NCBI RefSeq assembly: GCF_943192995.1 | Contig: NZ_CALPCP010000004.1 | Location: 1 to 64,000, forward strand | DNA from: Flintibacter muris | GTDB lineage: Bacteria > Bacillota > Clostridia > Oscillospirales > Oscillospiraceae | DNA: 64,000 nt | Direction of reading: 5' to 3' | Shown: positions 16,911-29,123 of the stretch, piece by piece | Layout of the letters: each line of letters begins with the position of its first letter | Position numbering within the stretch: position 1 is the first letter of the stretch | Notes under the pieces: model-generated | Told to the model about the DNA's origin: nothing | Databases searched by the model: none | Seen by the model: the letters and a program-made list of their open reading frames with translations, nothing else | Program-made: the position numbers and the translations under genes

Positions 16911-19900
16911 TTATTGTCTGAAACTTCTCTTACCACGCAAACTAAACACATCGTCAAGCTGTGTGATGGTATATTTACTGATTTTCTTTGTCAGACTCTT
17001 GATTTCAGCATCATCCAGCTTTTGCAGAACTTGCATTGGGAATGTCAAATTAAATTCATTCGACATACCGCTATTCTCAACAACTGTCTGTGCTTGCTGG
17101 GCATCCTGCTTAATCTGTTCCTGCATCCTGCTCCCCATAAGGTCAGTATCAGAAATAGAATTAATCACTTTGCCATACTTGCCTAACATAGTTTCTGCAA
17201 AGTCTAATGCCTGATAAATAGGCTTTTGCTGTTCTTCGGTAAATACAGCTTCGCCCCTTTTCAGCTTTGCAAATACCTCATCCTGCTCCAGCGTAGGATC
17301 ATCGCCAACAATACCGCCAGTATGATAAGTGTATTTCTTATACTTCTCATACAGCAATGAACCATCAGATGTATACCATGTACCATTATCACGATAAGCG
17401 TTGATACCATATCGGGCCAGACTTTGCCCAAGCTGGAGGTTTTCTGCATCCAGCCGCTTTCGTTCGCTTTCACTTGCATCACCCCATGCTCGGCTATTTG
17501 CATACATCTTTTTAATGATATTATGCGCATTTTCAGTTTCTTGCCCACCACTGGTATCATAATTGCCAGAGTTACCGATCACATTCGGAGTAGTAGATGT
17601 TCCAGTCAACCCACCACCAATGATTGTGCTGCTGCTTGAAGAACTGGAACTGGCCTCCAATGCCGCAAGTTGCTGTTGCGTTTGCAGAACAGCATTAAGA
17701 TAACTTCCATACTTTTCAACAGCAATACACGCCGCATCCCAAGCCGCAGTAATCTCATTATTTGTGACAGTGCCGTACTCATAGTTCCAATCAAGAAGCT
17801 GCTGATAAAGTGTATCCCATTGTGTCTGAATCCGTTCAATAGCAAGACGATACAACTTTTCTTCAGAAGAAATACTATTCTCCAGAACCTCGATTTCTTT
17901 CTTCTTTTCCTTTTCATAGGCATCTGCCATATCATCAAGCATATCACTGGCTGCATCATAGGCATGATCTGCTTGCTTGTCTGCCAAATCATTCGACAGT
18001 TTTGCAATATCCTCTTTCAACTTTGCTTGTTTAGCAGCAGATTCACGACTATCATCCAATTCCAACAAAGCAAGCTGCTGTTGAAGTTTGGCAAGTTCCT
18101 TAGTCTTTTCCGCAACAGTCTTAGTATAATCGTCTTTTTCTTTCTCTAACTTCAATGATTGCTTTTGCAGATCGACAATTTCTTTCATCTTGTCAACTTG
18201 ATCTTCAAGGGCTTCAATTTGATTCTTAACCTCTTGTTTAATCATAGCCATGACATATTTGAGCAAATCATCAAGTGCATCAGACTGTTCTTTCAATGCC
18301 TTTTTAGCAGACTCGTTGGCCTCTTTTACGGAGCCTTCAACCTTACCAATGCTGGTAATTGAAATACCAGATAATGCACGAAGGTTATTGATATTCTGTA
18401 ATGCTCCAGCATACATCGTATCATTAAGATCGCCAGAAACATTCAACAACTTCAACTGTGCATAAACTAAATCCCAAGTGGCACTTGTAGTAGTTTCTGT
18501 TGCCAGTGTCAGATTCATAAGTTCATTAATCTCATTGCGCTCAATAGCACTACGAATCTGCTGCACATAGCTAAGTGCTGTTTCAACCGCCATCTGTTCG
18601 GTACGGGCTGCAATTACCTTTTGTAAACTTTCTTCATTGATAACTAACTGCCCATTTTCATCCTGCAAATAGGCAAGGTACTGAATACCCCAAGAACAAA
18701 TTTCTTGTAAAGTATCAATGGTAATAAAACCACTATCCGCATATTCTTGAGCAGCATCTTTTAATGTATCGTACAGACCTGTAATTTCGTCAAGTGCATC
18801 ATTGGCGTTATCTACTACCTGTTGCCATGCGTTTGCAGAAGTCTCGGCAATTTTATCATAGTAGTCCCACCACAAATCTGACAGTTTACTAACTTCATCA
18901 CTGGTATCAGAATATCCAAGAGAACGATAATACTCTGCTTGTTGATGTATCTCATCCTGCATCGCCTTATAATGACTAATAATATCAGACGTATATTTTG
19001 TGATCCCACTAAAGTCCTTATTTGTAATTGCCTTGTCGAGCCAATTTTCATTTAAGGTAATAGCGTTTTCGTGTTCTTTAACAGATTTCTCATATGTTTC
19101 AATAATTAAATCTTGAATACTATCCTGATATTCCCACCATTGTTTTTGCAATTCTTGAATATAATCAGAATTTTCATCAAGCCCTAATGCACGATATTCC
19201 TCTGCTTGTTGGTGTACTGCATCCTGCATTGCTTTATAGATTTTAATAATTTCATTGGAGTTTACACCTTTATGTTCCATAATGAAAATAGTATGTTCAT
19301 AATCTCCAATAAGATCATCCATAACCTCTTTCATTTTCTTTAAGGTATCTTCTAAAGCATCTTCAAGATTTTCAGTTTCTTTTACCGCATCTTTCAGTTC
19401 TTTCGTTGTAGTAGAAGAATTATTACCAGACAAAACAGACTTATAAGTTCCGCCCTTTGGCTTGATTGTTCCACTTGCACCGCCATTATAGCCACCAGAA
19501 TAAGCAGGAATTGTACCACTAATATATTTACCACTTTTTAGAATTTCTTTTGTTTCATCAGCAGTATAAACCGTATCGCCTTTATTAAGATGAACCAGTT
19601 CAGGGCCATTTGCACCAGCTAAGTAAGCCTGATCACCAGATTTAACAAGTTCTGCTCCTTCTTCACCAGTTAATGCTACACCATCAGGAGCATTCTTAGT
19701 TCCGTTAGCAAAGCCAAGCATACTAAACAAGCTATTCTTTCGTTTAACATCAACAGAAACAGTAACAGTCTTACCTGTTAAACCATTAATCTTTGTTTGT
19801 AATTGCTCAACTTTCCCCTCTGCCGTTTCCGCAGACGTGCCAATAGCTTCTAACTGTGTTTGTGCATTATCTGTTGACGATTCATCAACGCCGTCTATTG

Positions 19901-22900
19901 ATTTCTCTAAATCATTAACTTTTCCTTCAACTGTTGCAAAATCCAATGTATCAATAAACTCTAATGCACTTTTTAAATCATGAACTTCACCTTTGGCATT
20001 AGTTAATGTAATTCCATCAGCTTCATCTAACTTTGTAATAAGACCTTGGGCATCCTCCTTGGTGAAGTTTAATTGCTCCATCAAAATTGATAGGCTTTCA
20101 GTATTCACCTTTACTTCAATGCCATCACCTGTTGCTAAACCTAAAGTGGTAAGGCTATTGGTCAAAGTATCTACATCAGATGATGCAGATAAAAATGTAA
20201 TGCCTTCAACGTTTTGCAATGTTTGTAACAAATCATAAATATCTTTATTAGTATATCCTAAAGAAATTAATTGATCCGTTAGGGCATCTACATTAACCGC
20301 AGTTCCTTCTAAAGAATCAGATGAAAGGCCAATTTTTTCAATAGCATCCAGGACTTCATCAACATTATAAAAATCAATATTGCCCCACATTGACAATGCT
20401 TTTAAACATGACAATGCTGCCTCTTCTGTAATGCCTAACTTTTGAGCAATTTCATCTATTGATGTTGCATCAATATCGAATGTAAATGAGCCATCTGAAA
20501 GTTTTTCGATTGTAGCAAGAACATTGCCGTTTTCATCCAACACTTTGCCATTTTCTGCAATTTCATATAATCTATCAAGAAATCCTGCTCCAGCACTATC
20601 GGCATCTTCAAAAATACCAACATTCTTTTGCATGGCAGCATAAATTTCATCCAGTCCATCAGTCCAACCCCATGTTTGAAGTTGTTCAGAACCAAATAAA
20701 AATTCGGCAGCGGCCCAAAATGCGTTACTATTAGTAGTTCCAGCTTCAAACTGTTCGTTTAAAACCTTAAATGCTTCAGCATAAGATTTAAATTCTTCAT
20801 CTTTTTCTGGAACATTCATAGCTGCATCATAACGAGCCTTAGCTTCTGTTACCTGATCAAAGTCACGAACCATACCTTCTAAGGCTTGGTTAAGTAACAA
20901 AGCACTTTCAGTAATTAATGCAAAACCATCTTCACCATCAGCCACAGTCTGAAGAACCTTTGCAAGAAATTCTGCACTCATGCCATCCTGATCAAGAATA
21001 GATTTCAATGTCGAACTTTCTTTTGCAAGGTCTTTAATGTTTTCTCCCGTAATTCCGTCAAGAGTATTTGCCATCTGCATTAAGGATGTTTTTGTATCTG
21101 CAAAATCCTCAGAATCCCACATTCCCTTTAAGGAATTACGAATATTAGTCGCTTGAACATCAATTTCACTACTACTATGCTCGAAATAATACATTAACGC
21201 TTCAATAGAAATTCCAGCTTCATCAGCAGATTCTCTAAGAGCGTCATACATTTCATTGACAGCACCAGTTTCACCAGTAAAGTGCATAGCCTCGCCAGTA
21301 TGGATTGCAGTATCTCCAATATCAGCAAGTAAGTTCTTAACTATTTGCCCATCAAACTCTAAGCCCTCGGTGTCCAATCGCAATAAATCTTCGCTTGTCC
21401 AACCTTCACCAGCTTTATCAATCAATCCCCAAATGTATTCATCAACTGTATGAGAATCCAAAAGAACAGGGCCATTTTCTGTTTGTAGGATAGGGGAAAA
21501 CGCAATTTCTACTCCATCATATTCGGACGATGAACCAAATACTGTAGAAATAGAACCTTTCATTTCATCTACAGTTGCACCCCAAGATTCAATAGCATCT
21601 TTATATGTAGCAAGATTTTCGTCTGTCCATTCAAGAATCTGACGATTATTAGTATCAATATTACCATAAACTGTATTTGATAAATCAACACCTAACAACC
21701 TTGCTTCATTAACAACACCCTGATATTCTGAAAACAGTTCTTCGTATTCTTGCAATTCATCCGCAGAAACAATATCTTCAATACCAGCAGCCTCAATAGC
21801 TGTCTTTAATTCATCAAGCCCATCAATTTTTGAAGTAACTACAATATTATATGCTAATTCAATTTCATCATCTGACAATGATTCAATATAGTCTGCATAT
21901 TCCTGATATTGCTTTAATATATCTGCGCCAAATGCTAATCCATTACTAAGTAAATTACCAGATTTAAAATCAACATCAGGCATATCAAACAAAGACGATA
22001 AAATCCTTATCTTTTTATTCCCGATTTCGTCTGTTGCTCTATCAAAGGACGCATTCAGATTATCTACAACATCACTAATTTTTAATCCTGCATCAGAACA
22101 GGCTTGTGCAAGTTCTGGAAACTCTGATCTAATTGTGCTTGCAGTAATTTCAGTTGTTGACGCAAGTTCTTTCAGTCGTTTAACATCATCAGCATATTGT
22201 TCATTATTAATAATGCTGTTCCATTGCATATCCTTCCACTTGCCGGGGTCTAAGGAAGTATATATGAGTTCTATTGCAGAATTAATCTCATCAAGTGCAT
22301 CTTTTTGATCGCTTGTAAGCTGATCATATGGTATGGCCTCAAGTTTACTCCTATAATCACTTAAAACTTCAACTTGTTCCCAAATACTATCTGTTGTATC
22401 ATCAATTAAATCTTGATAGTCTTGATAATCTTCCTCATAATATTCGCTACTCTTATCAAGTTCATCCTGCAATTTTCGCATTTGCTCTATTCCTGCAAGT
22501 AGCGCAGAAATATCGCTTTCATCAGAAAACAATATTGCGTTATTGCCAGTTGAGGTTGAATTGGAAATATAATAGTCTACCGCATCAGAAGTAATTTCAT
22601 TTTTATAATTCTTCCTGTATGCAGTAACCGTATCCTCTGCGGCCTCTTTGCCTTCACGCAATGCTTTCTTTTCAGCTAAATCAGCTTGAATCTGTAAAAG
22701 TTCAACTGATTCACGTAATTTTTGAAGTTCAGATTCCTCTACAAATGTAAGAGTATCTTTGGCCTCCAGTTCGGCAATTCGCTCATTTGTTGTTTCAAGT
22801 TCTTTATTAAGACTTTCAAGTGTGCTGGTTGCTTCTTCAAATTCAGAGAAAGATTCATTCATCTGCTCTGTAGCTTCTTCGGCAGAAACAGTAAGAGCAT

Positions 22901-23379
22901 CATATGCCTTTACTGCACCAAAAATTGCGCCAGCAGCTAAAATTGCCCATCCAACAGGATTAGTTGTTAGAAATGCAATTAATCCTTTTACAACATTTGC
23001 CAAAGCAACACCAAATGCTTGTGTTGCAACTGTTGCAGTTCCTTCAGCAACCGCAAACGCCTCTGTGGATACTGCGGCTACAATTTGTTCTTCGCTAAAT
23101 CCTGCGGTAGTCAACGCAGAAATAATCATTTCTTTATTATAGCCTTGCATTGCTAATTTTGCCGCAATTTCAGATGCCTCCATATTGACGGCAGATAATG
23201 CAACTGCCGTTTGTGCTGCATTCAATCCCAATGCACTTGCAGCAGCTTCAACCTGTTCGGCTTTCATTCCTTGCAATGCAAATTGCATTGCAATAACTGC
23301 ATTTTTACCATTTTGCAAATCAGATGTAAGCACTTTAAAGATATTTGATAATGCACCTATGGATTTAAGCGACATAATT
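16911..23379 (-). CDS. Tape measure protein, exon 2
   Basis: Second exon, about 2,155 residues, read from 23379. The frame is open up to a TGA just before ATT-ATG, and the ATG at 23375 has no ribosome site, which argues against an independent start. The product is the C-terminal two thirds of the tape measure: membrane-like helices (about 120-150 of the exon), long coiled coils, the TSSATWDLVYAQLK region and a C-terminal KLDDAEIKSL helix. Repeated YKAMQDxxHQQAEEYRxLG blocks occur twice near 1,370 and 1,470. Joined to exon 1 the protein has about 3,179 residues. It sets tail length and may eject with the DNA. Confidence 0.85.
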
Positions 23380-23390
23380 CAAAAATGCGC

Positions 23391-23419
23391 TTGATTTCAT
23401 TTTAATAAAATGGTAAAAT
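23391..23419 (+). promoter_or_regulatory. Promoter of the intron-borne zinc-ribbon gene
   Basis: TTGATT (23391-23396), 17 bp, TAAAAT (23414-23419) on the plus strand, ending 25 nt before the ATG of the only plus-strand gene in the left 60 kb. It would let the gene be expressed independently of the leftward late transcript. Confidence 0.65.
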
Positions 23420-23444
23420 AAAAGAAAAGATTGGAGGAATAAAT

Positions 23445-23957
23445 ATGGCTTTAATCAAATGTCCTGAATGCGGAAAAGAAATAAGTGACAAATCTTCGGT
23501 TTGCATTCATTGTGGATTTCCTTTAAAATCTCAACTTGAAAAAGAATGCTCTGAAAACATCTGTGTTGTTAATGGCATCCCATTTAATTTCACTGAAATC
23601 ATAGAAGATGTTAATAACTTTTATAAAAATTCTTCCAACACATCTATTATCGAAAAATCAAACTTAGGATTAATATTAAACAGGAAGATAAGACAACTAA
23701 CTGGAATTAATGACGTTGCTGGTGCAACATTAGCATCCAAAATTATTTCATTAAAATCAATACCAGAATCATTCAATTCATCTGATTTCCCTGATCCTCT
23801 TTCTTTTGATAAAACCAAAGTATGCTGTCCTCGTTGCGGTTCCACATCTATCACTACAGGAGCAAGAGGAATCAACTGGACATTAGGATTAATCGGTGCA
23901 AGTAAAACAGTCAACCGTTGTGCGAAGTGCGGTCATACTTGGCAACCGCATCTATGA
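23445..23957 (+). CDS. Double zinc-ribbon protein inside the intron (antisense cargo)
   Basis: 170 residues, GGAGG 8 nt before the ATG. N-terminal zinc ribbon CPECGKEISDKSSVCIHCG (6-24) and C-terminal ribbon CCPRCG...CAKCGHTW (about 127-168), with a helical middle that has no clear match. Such proteins are common cargo (morons) in prophages of Firmicutes, but function is not known. Here it lies within the group I intron of the tape measure gene, opposite to all neighbours, with its own promoter. It may change the lysogenic host rather than serve the virion. Confidence 0.8.
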   Translation: MALIKCPECGKEISDKSSVCIHCGFPLKSQLEKECSENICVVNGIPFNFTEIIEDVNNFYKNSSNTSIIEKSNLGLILNRKIRQLTGINDVAGATLASKIISLKSIPESFNSSDFPDPLSFDKTKVCCPRCGSTSITTGARGINWTLGLIGASKTVNRCAKCGHTWQPHL

Positions 23958-24394
23958 TTGAATTTCTTACGCCCCTTTCGGTAACTTGGCAAGGAATAAA
24001 GCTAAATTCAAAAAGACTTTATCCACTATACAATAAAAGTCATAAACACTTTTGGCGGTTTATGGCTCCAAGAATCGGTAGTCTCTGAGGATTCAGGCCA
24101 CGAAGGTCTGTGTCCTACTGATTGCCTCTTGTCAATAGTCCGTAGCACAGGATTACTCCTGCTTTTATCTCAGCATAGACCATCCAGATAATTTTTTCTG
24201 CTTTCGCAACATTCACGCCTATCATTACTGATTACGTTGTAGTTTATCTGGCCCTTAAAGGCTTTCCAGTATTTACTTCTTTGATTATTTTAGAACTCCC
24301 ATCACTATATCTTGTCAATCACGCCATATTGTGATTTTCTTGATATAATTAGACTCACTATCCATAGGTAGTGTGTGATCTTATCACTCAATCC

Positions 24395-27300
24395 AAGTTC
24401 TTTACAAATGCTACAATACCCACCCCAGCAAGTGCCGTTCCAAACGGCCCAAGTGCTGCGGTTAATTTTCCAAATAAACCAAGTAAAGTAGTGAGCATAT
24501 CAATAACAGCACCCACTTCTTCACGCTTAAACATATCTTGGAAGATACCCACACCAGTTTCTTTTAAAGCATTCAGCTTAAATTCGAGAGACTTAGTGAT
24601 AACTTCCATCTCCGCATCAGCATTACCAGCACTATTTGTCATATTCTGCATTGCCTTTTCTGCCGCTTCAAAGTTTTGCAGAATGGCTTGACCAACACTG
24701 GCTCTATTTTTGCCAAACAACTTTTCCATCAACTGTTGCTGTTGCTTTTCACCAAGATCATCATAAACTTCAGAAATATCTTTCAGGTATTGATAGATAG
24801 ATTTATAATGCTCTTGCGTTTCATCTGTAAACAAAGAAACGCCTTGAGAATCTTCAGTGGCTTTTGTCAAATCATATACTTCACCAGTGATGTTCGCAAG
24901 TTCTTCTGAAAGTTCCCCTGTTTCTTCATCATATCCACGCACACGCATAGAAATACTACGTAAGGCATTGCCAACCTTTGAATCATCCTGAGTAATTTCT
25001 TGCGCAGCAGTAAACAGTGCAATATTCTCATCAAGAGTAGAATTCATTGCCGCCATTGCCGATGCTGAATTTTGCAATCCATTAATAATCTCAGCATTGG
25101 ATGTAGCAGCAGTATTACCAACGATATTGATTTTAGACATTACCCCATCGAGAACATTTTCCGCTTCAATACCATAGGCTTTCATAACGCTAACAAGTCC
25201 TGTTGTAGCTGTCCCAATATCTACACCGGGAGAAATCGCCGCAAATTGAGCAGCCAACTTTGCCATCATTTTAGAACTTGTCTTATCACTATATCCTAAA
25301 CGTGACCAATCCGCTGCGGATTGAATAATATCTTTTGTTGTAACTCCGAGTTCCTTTGCGGCATCATTAGCTTCTTTATAAAAAGATGCTAAATCTGATC
25401 CAGACATTGTAGTTGTCTTTTGTAAGTCAACTAACGCAGTATCAAGTTCGACAACAGTATCTACGCCTTCTTTAATGAGAGAAATAATTTTCCGCAAAAC
25501 CATTACTCCACTTGTTAAGCCAAGCAACTGTAATGTTGTATTCTTGATAGAAGTTGCAAACTGATTTGTAATAAGGCCAGCAGCTTTAGCTTCTGATTTA
25601 ATCTTGGCAAATTCCGCTCTCGCATTTGCAAGCATCGCTGGATTAGTGTTATTTGCTAAAATGGATTGTATTTCACGTAACTTATCTCCATATGCTTGAG
25701 CAGCCTTTGTATTTTGATTCATCCATGATTCAATAGTGTTTGAAAGGGTGGACGATCTGGTTAAAGTCAACTGAGCCGCAGCATCATCTTTAACTGCCTG
25801 TTCATGTTCTCTTGTAGCCTGTTCAGCAGTTTTAGACTGTCTTGCCAATATATCCAGACTATTAGACGTTCTCTTGATAGCCTCGTCATATTGGTTATAG
25901 GCACTGATAACTTTTGAGTTATCTGTACTCGTAGCAATAGTCTCAGCTAAAGAACGCAAATTTGCAAATTCATTTTGCATAGTTGTAGCAGCACTACTTG
26001 AAACATTTTTTAAAGAAAGAAACTTTGCCTCTAAAGCACTGATACTATTTTCTAATCCGTTAGTTTTTGCCTGACTACGATACGCATTTGCTGTTTTGGC
26101 AATCTGATCAGCAACTTTTGCTTCTTCTTGTGCAAGTTTAGCTGCATTTTCATGAGACTGTTGAAAATATTTTGATAACTCTTGAGATTGCTGAATTAAT
26201 TCTGGATGTACAGCAGCAGTTCTTTCAATTTCAGCAGTAATTTGTCGCCTAATAGTATACTGTTGCTGAAGCTGCTGATTAATAGCATTATACTCATTTG
26301 AATCAACTTGCGTATGAATCTTTTGCTTTTGAAGATTAGCAATTTTATTATCAACAGTTTGTAAAAGTTTGAATTGAGCTTCAAGTCCAGACATTTCCTG
26401 CTTTACAGCTTGTGCATCAAGTTTAAGCAAATCAAAGCTGTTCAAAAATGCAGTAAGAGATTTTTGATCAAAAGCATTTGATAACACACCTGTCAATTCG
26501 GTAATTTTATTTTTGAACTCTCCAGTTAAAATGTTTGACCTATCAAGTTCTTTTTCAAAATTAGAGAGTTTAGATAATTGTTCCTCTTTAATAGGAGTAA
26601 TATCTTTAGTTCTAAGCTGTGTAGCAACATACTCTGCATTTTGATATTCTTTTGCTAAACGCTTCAAATCTGAAATCTGCGAACTAATATTTGACTTCTG
26701 CTTTTGAGACAATGCGCCATCAGCACTTTCAAGCTGTTCAATTTGAATCTTGATTGCCTGATACTGCTTCTCTAACGCTTTCAAATGACTATCATCTTTA
26801 ACACTCTTAGGAGAAGTTGTATAAGCGGACGCAATATCTTTCAGCAAAGATTTCTGTTGAGATAAATATTTAATCCGGGCATCATTATCTGCTTGGGCTT
26901 TCTTTGCTAAAGCATCTTGCTCTCTTTGCTGTGCCTTTAAATTATCTGTAATTGCAGTTTGTGTCCGTACAACCTTGCCTGTTTCTACATTGAATTGCTT
27001 TGTCACAGAAACAAGTTTACCTTGTTCAGTTGAGCCTTGAATCATCAAGTTTAAAAGTTTTTGTGTAGATTCAGTCCCATCATCTTCAGCCTTTTTAACT
27101 TCGACCCATTTATGCTGTACTTTCTCCAAAGCAACATTCATAGAGGTGAATTCTTTTGTCAATTCTTTTGCACCAGAATCACTAATCTTTAAGCCAGATA
27201 ATTCTTGTCTGATCCGCTCAATATTACTTTGCTCAAGGCCAACATTAATCTTAATATCTTTAACAGTTAAAGATTGATTGAGTTGCTTGGCAATATTATT

Positions 27301-27465
27301 AATCTGCGAAGTAATTTGCTCACTCCGAATATTATCAATTTTGGCACTTAAAGTAATTTCCTTTTTGCCAATATTAGTCAACACTCGGTTTAGGTCTTGA
27401 CTCATCTGTTCTGTAGTTCTCGCTATATCCAAACCTAATACAATCTGACCATCTACATCAGGCAT
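24395..27465 (-). CDS. Tape measure protein, exon 1 (TP901 core)
   Basis: First exon, about 1,023 codons. Start ATG at 27465 with GGAGGTG upstream; the 27480 ATG overlaps that site. Long coiled coil over most of the first 650 residues (many Gln, Lys, Glu), then the TP901 tape measure core (ELGVTTKDIIQSAADWSRLG, LVSVMKAYGIEAENVLDG, ALRSISMRVRGYDEETG at about 690-900), then a hydrophobic stretch GTALAGVGIVAFVKN just before the intron. The reading frame continues only 2 codons beyond the splice site if unspliced. Confidence 0.88.
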
Positions 27466-27480
27466 AACATTCACCTCCAT

Positions 27481-27520
27481 AATAAAAATTTATCGCCTCC
27501 TTCATAATGAAAGAGGCGAT
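27481..27520 (-). terminator. Rho-independent terminator before the tape measure gene
   Basis: ATCGCCTC and GAGGCGAT arms with a 13-nt loop, followed on the minus strand by AAATTTTTATT, between the 27521-27988 stop and the tape measure ribosome site. Late genes of siphophages often carry such a partial terminator here. Confidence 0.7.
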
Positions 27521-27988
27521 TTATTCTTCCCAATAATATTTATCAGGTCTTTTTATCAGCTTTACCTTTATAGGCAACATAATCTTATTGTTGAAATCCT
27601 CAATTCCTTGTTCTACAAAGTGTTCTGCCTTACGATATACCCATCGCTCTTTATGAGCAAATCCATCGAAATGCCAATCCTTTCGTACAACAAAACCATC
27701 ATTAATAAGCCAAAACACATTTGCATATTTGTGATTTGATTCATTAAAAATAGATGGACGTTTTGAGTTTTGAATTTTTAATGTGATTGTCAAACAATTA
27801 CCATCAACTTTAATATCTGCCAAATCAGAAGTTGAAATACAATCCCCCATTGTCTCACGATTGATCCGTTCTTGAATACAATCTCTTAACAAATTTGCCG
27901 CATTTACCAATTCTTGTGATAATGTCAATCCAGATGAGGTTTTTATCTTTGTTATATCAAGACTTTTTAATATCTTATCTAATGACAC
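27521..27988 (-). CDS. Hypothetical protein upstream of tape measure
   Basis: 155 residues, start GTG at 27988 with only a weak TTGGGA before it. A mid-protein TRP/Phe-rich part (FWLINDGFVVRKDWHF) is visible. No family recognised. In siphophages this place belongs to tail-assembly chaperones or tail-completion proteins; neither signature is clear here. Confidence 0.6.
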   Translation of the reverse strand: MSLDKILKSLDITKIKTSSGLTLSQELVNAANLLRDCIQERINRETMGDCISTSDLADIKVDGNCLTITLKIQNSKRPSIFNESNHKYANVFWLINDGFVVRKDWHFDGFAHKERWVYRKAEHFVEQGIEDFNNKIMLPIKVKLIKRPDKYYWEE

Positions 27989-28002
27989 GATTATATCCCA
28001 AC

Positions 28003-28620
28003 TTACATTGTAACGACTTTATCTGGCTTATACTCTTCAATCGCATTTGAAATACGTGTCAATGCTTCTTGGCTAATATTTGCTTCATTGCCAGCCGCAT
28101 CTAAATATGGCTTTAACAGCATTCCAAAAGATGTTGCCTTTCGTGCATTCACATCTTTCATATAAGCCAACTTATCAGCAGCCATCTGACGCAATTCCTC
28201 GATCAAAGCCTGATACTTTGTATCTGCGACATTCTTTACAAGATTAATTGCTTTACAAAGTTCATAAGTCTTTTCAATATTCATAATCGTAGACTTCTCA
28301 CCAGTTTCATTACCAACTTCATCAAGAATCGGAATTGTATCCTCGATTGGCGGTACATTGGTTGTCATCTGGAGCAAAGCAATCATAAACAATGGATCAA
28401 GATACTGTGGCATAAAATCGCCATTTTCATCAAAGCATGGCGTTACAACACGGTCAACAAAAATACCCTTTTCAGAAATTGTCAAAGAAGTTTTGAGGGC
28501 AATTTCCATAACAATAGAATCACCATTATCAGGATCGCCAAGTTTCAGTACAGTATCACCCGAATTGCGCTTATAAATATCAAGAACCGCATTAATTGAC
28601 TTTTTAGTAATCTTTCCCAT
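28003..28620 (-). CDS. Putative tail assembly chaperone
   Basis: 205 residues, mostly helical with an N-terminal beta part. AAAGGAG lies 7 nt before the ATG. Its distance from the tape measure and its size fit a gpG-like chaperone, but no classic slippery site into the following gene was seen. Tentative on position alone. Confidence 0.5.
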   Translation of the reverse strand: MGKITKKSINAVLDIYKRNSGDTVLKLGDPDNGDSIVMEIALKTSLTISEKGIFVDRVVTPCFDENGDFMPQYLDPLFMIALLQMTTNVPPIEDTIPILDEVGNETGEKSTIMNIEKTYELCKAINLVKNVADTKYQALIEELRQMAADKLAYMKDVNARKATSFGMLLKPYLDAAGNEANISQEALTRISNAIEEYKPDKVVTM

Positions 28621-28621
28621 A

Positions 28622-29071
28622 TCAATTCTCCTTTAAAATAATATTTGTTATTTCAATTTCTGTACGTGGATTATCACTATCCACATAACATTCAAGCGTT
28701 AATGATGTTAAATGTTTACTATCATCATCAATGATAAATCCGCTTTTTGCAAATCCATCAAGAATGAATTTCGGAGTTGTAGCATCAACATCATGTCTGC
28801 GATTTGTTTTATAATATGTAGTGAATTTCATTTTGCATTTCTCAATGAGTAGGTTAGAATAACCTTGTTTATTAATAAACCATACTATGAAATCCGACCA
28901 CTTTTGTTTTAATGCGTTCATCATTGGACGCTTCATTATCATCCACTGATTCATAAGCGGGTGATAAGGATTTTCTATTGGCTTTTTTGTTGCTTTAGAA
29001 TGCAATCGAAAATATGTTCTTTCATAATCTTCTAAAGTCCTGCCATCTATAACTAATTTTAAGTTTTCCAC
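28622..29071 (-). CDS. RusA-like Holliday-junction resolvase fold protein
   Basis: 149 residues, GTG start after GGAGG. RusA endonucleases cut four-way junctions. The typical block is seen: RRHDVDATTPKFILDGF at about 93-110 with two Asp and a Lys spaced as in RusA's catalytic D-x-D...K, then GFIIDDDSKHL. It is odd to find a resolvase inside the tail gene cluster. It may help clear DNA branches before packaging, or it may be a re-used fold. Confidence 0.6.
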   Translation of the reverse strand: MENLKLVIDGRTLEDYERTYFRLHSKATKKPIENPYHPLMNQWMIMKRPMMNALKQKWSDFIVWFINKQGYSNLLIEKCKMKFTTYYKTNRRHDVDATTPKFILDGFAKSGFIIDDDSKHLTSLTLECYVDSDNPRTEIEITNIILKEN

Positions 29072-29088
29072 ATATCCTCCACAAAACT

Positions 29089-29115
29089 AAAAAAGGGGAG
29101 AGCATCAGCCCTCCC
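29089..29115 (-). terminator. Rho-independent terminator
   Basis: GGGAGGGC-tgat-GCTCTCCC followed by TTTTTT on the minus strand, just after the stop of the small zinc-finger gene. The RusA-like gene lies behind it. Confidence 0.8.
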
Positions 29116-29123
29116 ACTCTTTA

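Larger units (their letters stand above)
23380..24394 (-). other. Group I intron in the tape measure gene (1,015 nt)
   Basis: Seen: the tape measure frame stops just past AAGAACTT|GGATTGA, then resumes 1,015 nt later. The guide GAGTTCT at 24292-24298 pairs over 7 bp with the exon end AGAACTT, with the required U.G at the splice site. The intron would end in G (23380), and the join is in frame (phase 2). Core elements in order: a P4/Q stretch GCAGGA-GTAA-TCCTGTGC (24141-24170), R element CTCAGAGACTACC (24077-24090), a P8 stem CATAAAC/GTTTATG (24041-24065), and P7 partner candidates at 24012-24035. Not resolved: P3, P10 and the exact S element. No homing endonuclease is encoded in it; the gene inside is on the opposite strand. 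Confidence 0.75.

Noticed and set aside
24300-24318. CAAGATATAGTGA resembling the S element of group I introns
   Set aside because: On the minus strand it lies before the R element, but S must follow R. Treated as chance; later candidates at 24012-24035 were preferred.
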